Assembly (NCBI GenBank): GCA_900317865.1
Contig: ONIK01000066.1
Coordinates: 1 to 8,916, forward strand
Direction of reading: 5' to 3'
DNA: 8,916 bases
DNA from: an uncultured Methanobrevibacter sp.
Lineage (GTDB): Archaea > Methanobacteriota > Methanobacteria > Methanobacteriales > Methanobacteriaceae
Position 1 is the first letter of the stretch. Every line of letters starts with the position of its first letter. The notes beneath the pieces were generated by a model, which had not been told where the DNA came from, did no database searches, and worked only from the letters and a program-made list of their open reading frames with translations. A program made the position numbers and the translations under genes. Positions 6,378-8,916 of the stretch are shown here, one piece after another.

Positions 6378-7133
6378 TTAAATCTCCTCAATTGAAAAAG
6401 AAGTTAAATTCAATAAATCAAATGTTAAAATTTCGGGTGCAACCGTAACTTCTCCGATGCCTGTAATAATTTTAAAAGCTTCCATAGCTTCTAAACATGC
6501 AACTAAATTTGGAGTAGGCCCAATAACTGGTGGAACTCCTGAAGTCACATTTGAAAGTGCATCGATAACGTCTTCTGTTAATTCTTTACCGTTTGATGGC
6601 AGGTTGAACATTTCTTCGTATGTTTTTTCATTGTCTGGTAAGAATGTGGTGATTTGTCCTAGAGTACCATGAATTGCCCCATGAATATAAGGAATTCCTT
6701 TTTCTTTAGCTTTTCTTGACACGATAACTCTTGTTAAAACATTGTCAAGAGCGTCAATTACTATGTCTGAATCTGAAATTACCTCATCGATGTTTGATTC
6801 ATCTACATGTTTATTATAATTAGTTACTTTAACATAAGGATTGATTAATCTCACTTTTTCTGCTGCAACGGCACTTTTATCGAGACCGACATCTGCCAGA
6901 GTTGATAATGTTTGTCTGTTGAGGTTTGAAATGTCAAATGCATCTTCATCAACTACTATAAGTTCTCCAATTCCCATTCTTGCTAACATTTCAATGGTTT
7001 GACCTCCAATTCCGCCACAACCAATAACAGTAATTTTAGCATCTTTAAATCTTTGTTGTTCACTTCTTGTAACAATACTCATCTGTCTGGAAGCAATTTC
7101 CCAATATCCGTCACCTATGTATCTTGTTGGCAT
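6378..7133 (-). CDS. ThiF/MoeB/HesA-family E1-like adenylyltransferase
   Basis: Family members adenylate the C-terminal glycine of a ubiquitin-like protein (ThiS, MoaD or archaeal SAMP) for sulfur transfer or conjugation. The 251 residues contain the N-terminal SRQMSIVTRSEQQRF (15-29), the nucleotide loop GCGGIGG (38-44), VVDEDAFDISNLNRQ (60-74) with the conserved Asp and Asn-x-Asn-Arg-Gln, Lys86, and SDIVIDALDN (122-131). Only two cysteines are present, Cys39 in the nucleotide loop and Cys213. The paired CxxC zinc motifs and the crossover-loop cysteine of MoeB are absent, so thioester chemistry is unlikely and adenylation alone is likelier. The ATG is supported by GGGTGA (minus strand of 7138-7143). 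It lies 15 bp after the aldo/keto reductase stop, indicating an operon. The partner ubiquitin-like protein is not in the window and the substrate is unknown. Confidence 0.88.
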   Translation of the reverse strand: MPTRYIGDGYWEIASRQMSIVTRSEQQRFKDAKITVIGCGGIGGQTIEMLARMGIGELIVVDEDAFDISNLNRQTLSTLADVGLDKSAVAAEKVRLINPYVKVTNYNKHVDESNIDEVISDSDIVIDALDNVLTRVIVSRKAKEKGIPYIHGAIHGTLGQITTFLPDNEKTYEEMFNLPSNGKELTEDVIDALSNVTSGVPPVIGPTPNLVACLEAMEAFKIITGIGEVTVAPEILTFDLLNLTSFSIEEI

Positions 7134-7148
7134 TTTTTCACCCGTTAT

Positions 7149-8315
7149 TTAAAAATGGTCAAATTCACTGCCGAAGTATTCATATACTTTTTGAAGTTCC
7201 TCAGGAATATTCAGCATTTGGGTACAGAAAGGAAGGCATTCTTTACAGTCAATGCAGTTCTCTGCTCTTGCATCATCATCAATTAAAGAGAAATATTGCA
7301 TAGCACTGGCTTTTGGATCATTCATCATATGTGCAATGTTATATTCTGTTAAGCAGTTGATAATATCGACACCATGGGGACAAGGCATACAATAGCCGCA
7401 TCTGGTACATCTGTTTCCTAAAAATGACCTGTATGTTCTTGCAACTTCCCTGATAATTTCCTGATCGTATTCACTTATGATGTCCTCTTTTGAAGCGATT
7501 TTAATATTTTCTTTAACTTGTTCCAAGCTGGTCATACCACTTAAAACACAATCAACATCATCTCTGTTCCATAAATATTGCAGCGCCCATTCTACAGGAG
7601 TTCTTTTAACTTCTGCCATATTCCATATCTCTTGAACTTCTTCTGGTATATTTTGAACTAATCTTCCTCCACGAAGAGGTTCCATTATCATACTTCCGAC
7701 ATTCACCTGTTTTAGATAATCGAGACCCATAACGCCTGACTGGTAATATTCATCAAGATAATTCATTTGAGTTAAAACGACTTCCCATTTAGGATATTCA
7801 TCTAATATTTCAATCAGATAATCAACTTCTATATGTGATGAAAATCCAACGTGTTTAACTTTACCACTTGCTAAACAATCGTCTAAAAAGTCTAAGACAT
7901 CTAAATCTTTAACTTTATACCAGTCGGGTACGGTTAAAGAATGAAGCATGTAAATATCAATATAGTCTGTCTGTAGTTTTTCAAGCTGTATATCAAGATA
8001 ATATTCAAAATCAGATTTTTTTTCCATTAGCCAGGATGGAGACTTTGTAGAAAGTATTATTTCATCTCTGTAACTGTTTTCTTTTAAGAATTTGCCAATA
8101 AATTTTTCACTGTTTCCATTTCCATCTAATTCTTTGCTGTGGTATGGATAGGCTGTATCAATTAAATTAATTCCATTTTCAATTCCATATTCAAGCATTT
8201 TGGAAGCTTCAATTTCATCAATATCAGCATTGGATTTTATTGTTGGTAATCTCATGGCTCCAAAACCTAGTCTTGAAACTTTTAATCCACTTTTTCCTAG
8301 TTCATTATATAACAT
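7149..8315 (-). CDS. Aldo/keto reductase with C-terminal double 4Fe-4S ferredoxin domain
   Basis: This is a cytoplasmic oxidoreductase of the aldo/keto reductase superfamily fused to a ferredoxin module, a form common in methanogens and anaerobes; the substrate is unknown. The 388 residues begin with LGKSGLKVSRLGFGAMRLP (6-24). The likely catalytic tetrad is Asp53 and Tyr58 (LIDTAYPYHS), Lys91 (STKSP) and His125 (YMLHSL). The barrel continues through HVGFSSH (155-161) and MEPLRGGRL (211-219). The C-terminus carries two CxxCxxCxxxC-type motifs, Cys303/306/309/312 (CTRCGYCMPCPHG) and Cys354/357/360/364 (CIDCKECLPFC), so two iron-sulfur clusters are expected. The ATG has GAGGGA (8321-8326, minus strand) five bases upstream. 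It is the first gene of a unit with the E1-like gene. Confidence 0.92.
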   Translation of the reverse strand: MLYNELGKSGLKVSRLGFGAMRLPTIKSNADIDEIEASKMLEYGIENGINLIDTAYPYHSKELDGNGNSEKFIGKFLKENSYRDEIILSTKSPSWLMEKKSDFEYYLDIQLEKLQTDYIDIYMLHSLTVPDWYKVKDLDVLDFLDDCLASGKVKHVGFSSHIEVDYLIEILDEYPKWEVVLTQMNYLDEYYQSGVMGLDYLKQVNVGSMIMEPLRGGRLVQNIPEEVQEIWNMAEVKRTPVEWALQYLWNRDDVDCVLSGMTSLEQVKENIKIASKEDIISEYDQEIIREVARTYRSFLGNRCTRCGYCMPCPHGVDIINCLTEYNIAHMMNDPKASAMQYFSLIDDDARAENCIDCKECLPFCTQMLNIPEELQKVYEYFGSEFDHF

Positions 8316-8360
8316 TTCATTCCCTCATTGCTTAACAATGATATATTTTTTTAAAAAAAG

Positions 8361-8372
8361 TTATAAATATAT
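8361..8372 (-). promoter_or_regulatory. Probable TATA box of the reductase operon
   Basis: On the minus strand this reads ATATATTTATAA. A start about 25 bases downstream gives a leader of roughly 27 bases. A small 6-bp inverted repeat (TCATTG/CAATGA, 8325-8341) falls in that leader next to the GAGGGA ribosome site. Confidence 0.5.
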
Positions 8373-8395
8373 TATGATTTGAAATGGAATTTTAG

Positions 8396-8413
8396 AAAAA
8401 AAGTTTTTAAAAA
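8396..8413 (-). terminator. Poly-T terminator after tRNA-Met
   Basis: On the minus strand T runs of 5 (8413-8409) and 7 (8402-8396) lie 22-39 bases beyond the tRNA 3' end. The trailer segment ATCCCAGGTAT (8428-8418) lies before them and should therefore be transcribed. Confidence 0.5.
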
Positions 8414-8417
8414 TTGT

Positions 8418-8481
8418 ATACCTGGGATTTAAGATGCCGGGAACGGGATTCGAACCCGTGGCCTCACGGTATCCCAGGTAT
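8418..8481. repeat. 11-bp inverted repeat linking tRNA intron end and 3' trailer
   Basis: ATACCTGGGAT (8418-8428) and ATCCCAGGTAT (8471-8481) are perfect reverse complements, 42 bases apart. In the pre-tRNA one arm is the last 11 nt of the intron, ending exactly at the 3' splice site; the other begins seven nt after the discriminator base. Confidence 0.85.
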
Positions 8482-8545
8482 TAGTCAGAGCACTGCTTTT
8501 TATACCCTATGAGCCGTGCGCTCTAACCAGCTGAGCCACCCCGGC
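8435..8545 (-). tRNA. tRNA-Met (CAU), elongator type, with intron
   Basis: All arms can be drawn. The acceptor GCCGGGG (8545-8539) pairs with TCCCGGC (8442-8436) with a final G-U pair and discriminator A at 8435. The D stem is GCTC/GAGC, the anticodon stem CACGG/CCGTG (8518-8514 and 8469-8465), and the T arm ACGGG-TTCGAAT-CCCGT. The anticodon CAU is at 8511-8509, and the spliced loop is CTCATAA. No CCA is encoded; TCTT follows the discriminator. The acceptor sequence does not match the AGC/GCU ends of archaeal initiator tRNA, so this is most likely elongator Met; a CAU tRNA-Ile (agmatidine type) is less likely. A 37-nt intron interrupts it after position 37. Confidence 0.92.
8471..8507 (-). 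other. Archaeal tRNA intron with bulge-helix-bulge motif
   Basis: The 37-nt intron sits at the canonical 37/38 position. A textbook motif can be drawn: tRNA bases C32-U33-C34-A35 pair with intron UGGG (positions 32-35) as the 4-bp central helix. It is flanked by 3-nt bulges UA|G and AU|A, each cut after its second base. An internal helix joins intron GGUAU (2-6) to AUACC (27-31). It would be removed by the archaeal splicing endonuclease. Confidence 0.88.
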
Positions 8546-8579
8546 ATATATAACATACATATATTAGTTTATTGTTACA

Positions 8580-8585
8580 TTTAAA
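8580..8585 (-). promoter_or_regulatory. Possible TATA box of tRNA-Met
   Basis: TTTAAA on the minus strand, about 37 bases before the tRNA 5' end, would give a leader of about 10 bases. A TATATG-like stretch at 8559-8567 is too close to the tRNA. The assignment is weak in this AT-rich gap. Confidence 0.3.
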
Positions 8586-8655
8586 CTTTTGCTTTTTTAG
8601 GTAGTTTTTTGGATTTTTTTAGAATTCAAAATTTTTTTAACTAATTTTGAGTAAG

Positions 8656-8667
8656 ATATATTTAAAA
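8656..8667 (+). promoter_or_regulatory. Probable TATA box of the adenosylhomocysteinase gene
   Basis: ATATATTTAAAA lies 46-57 bases before the ATG, giving a start near 8688 and a leader of about 25 bases that includes the GGAG ribosome site at 8701-8704. TTATAAAAT at 8689 is too close to the start codon. Confidence 0.55.
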
Positions 8668-8712
8668 GGATTGATATAGTTATTAATGTTATAAAATTAT
8701 GGAGATATTTTC

Positions 8713-8916
8713 ATGAGTAAAGTTAAAGATATGTCTCTTGCACCTGAAGGTGTTAGAAAAATCGAATGGGTTCAAAAACACATGCCCGTTTTGGAAAATA
8801 TTAAGCAAGAATACTTGGAAACTCAACCTTTCAAAGGAATTACAATCGGATCATGTTTACACTTGGAACCTAAAACAATTAACTTAGGTTTAACATTAAT
8901 GGCTGGTGGAGCAGAA
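8713..8916 (+). CDS. ahcY: Adenosylhomocysteinase (S-inosylhomocysteine hydrolase), 3' partial
   Basis: This enzyme of the methyl cycle uses NAD+ to cleave S-adenosylhomocysteine, or in methanogens S-inosylhomocysteine, to homocysteine and the nucleoside. The 68 visible N-terminal residues match the family start: MSLAPEGVRKIEWVQKHMPVLENI, then the substrate-domain segment PFKGITIGSCLHLEPKTINL and LMAGGAE, where the gene runs off the window. The typical LHmtvqTA segment appears here as LHLEPKTI. The ATG at 8713 is supported by GGAG eight bases upstream. It is transcribed divergently from the tRNA. Whether the substrate is the adenosyl or inosyl form cannot be read from this fragment; work on Methanocaldococcus favours inosyl in methanogens. 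Confidence 0.9.
   Translation, partial: MSKVKDMSLAPEGVRKIEWVQKHMPVLENIKQEYLETQPFKGITIGSCLHLEPKTINLGLTLMAGGAE

Noticed and set aside
6374..6448. Short plus-strand ORF with a GAGGT stretch before ATG, overlapping the 3' end of the E1-like gene
   Set aside because: About 24 codons, antisense to a good gene, ribosome site almost touching the ATG, no recognisable product.
8418..8545. Repeat next to a tRNA as an integration attachment site
   Set aside because: The repeat is inverted, involves the intron rather than the tRNA 3' end, and no integrase or foreign gene is present.

Overview
The window looks like the chromosome of a methanogenic archaeon of the order Methanobacteriales, most likely a Methanobrevibacter-type host-associated species. 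The evidence is the core methanogenesis genes fwdA and fwdC, the euryarchaeal nitrogen repressor NrpR, a tRNA-Met with an archaeal bulge-helix-bulge intron, archaeal TATA-box promoters, poly-T terminators and an AT-rich composition. No mobile element, CRISPR array or rRNA is visible.

Layout. Positions 1-2285 (+) hold the 3' end of fwdA and all of fwdC, two subunits of formylmethanofuran dehydrogenase, the CO2-fixing first step of methanogenesis. A poly-T tract follows, then two tandem paralogous 97-residue acidic proteins of unknown function (2333-2626 and 2724-3017, +). The second has its own TATA box and Shine-Dalgarno site. It converges with nrpR (3019-4701, -): the two stop codons are one base apart and sit inside a perfect 7-bp inverted repeat. 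Upstream of nrpR on the same strand is glnA (4788-6143, -), an alpha-type glutamine synthetase I. Its leader carries a perfect GGAA-N6-TTCC palindrome (6175-6188), the NrpR operator known from methanococci, so regulator and probable target lie side by side. Next on the minus strand is a two-gene unit: an aldo/keto reductase with a C-terminal double 4Fe-4S ferredoxin domain (7149-8315), followed 15 bp later by a ThiF/MoeB-like E1 enzyme (6378-7133) that lacks the usual zinc and catalytic cysteines. A minus-strand elongator tRNA-Met (8435-8545) contains a 37-nt intron. The 5' end of an adenosylhomocysteinase gene (8713 onward, +) closes the window.

Themes. The left part is methanogenesis, with C-ending codons (AAC, TTC, TAC) in fwdA that suggest high expression. 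The middle is nitrogen control. The right part is methyl-cycle and redox or sulfur-transfer housekeeping.

The most unusual signal is at the tRNA: the last 11 nt of its intron, ending exactly at the 3' splice site, are perfectly complementary to 11 nt of the 3' trailer. Pairing there would compete with the splicing motif. I found no clear new multi-gene system. Other points worth a second look are the tandem acidic paralogs, the E1-like/ferredoxin-reductase pair, and the glnA leader hairpin that overlaps both the operator and the ribosome-binding site.
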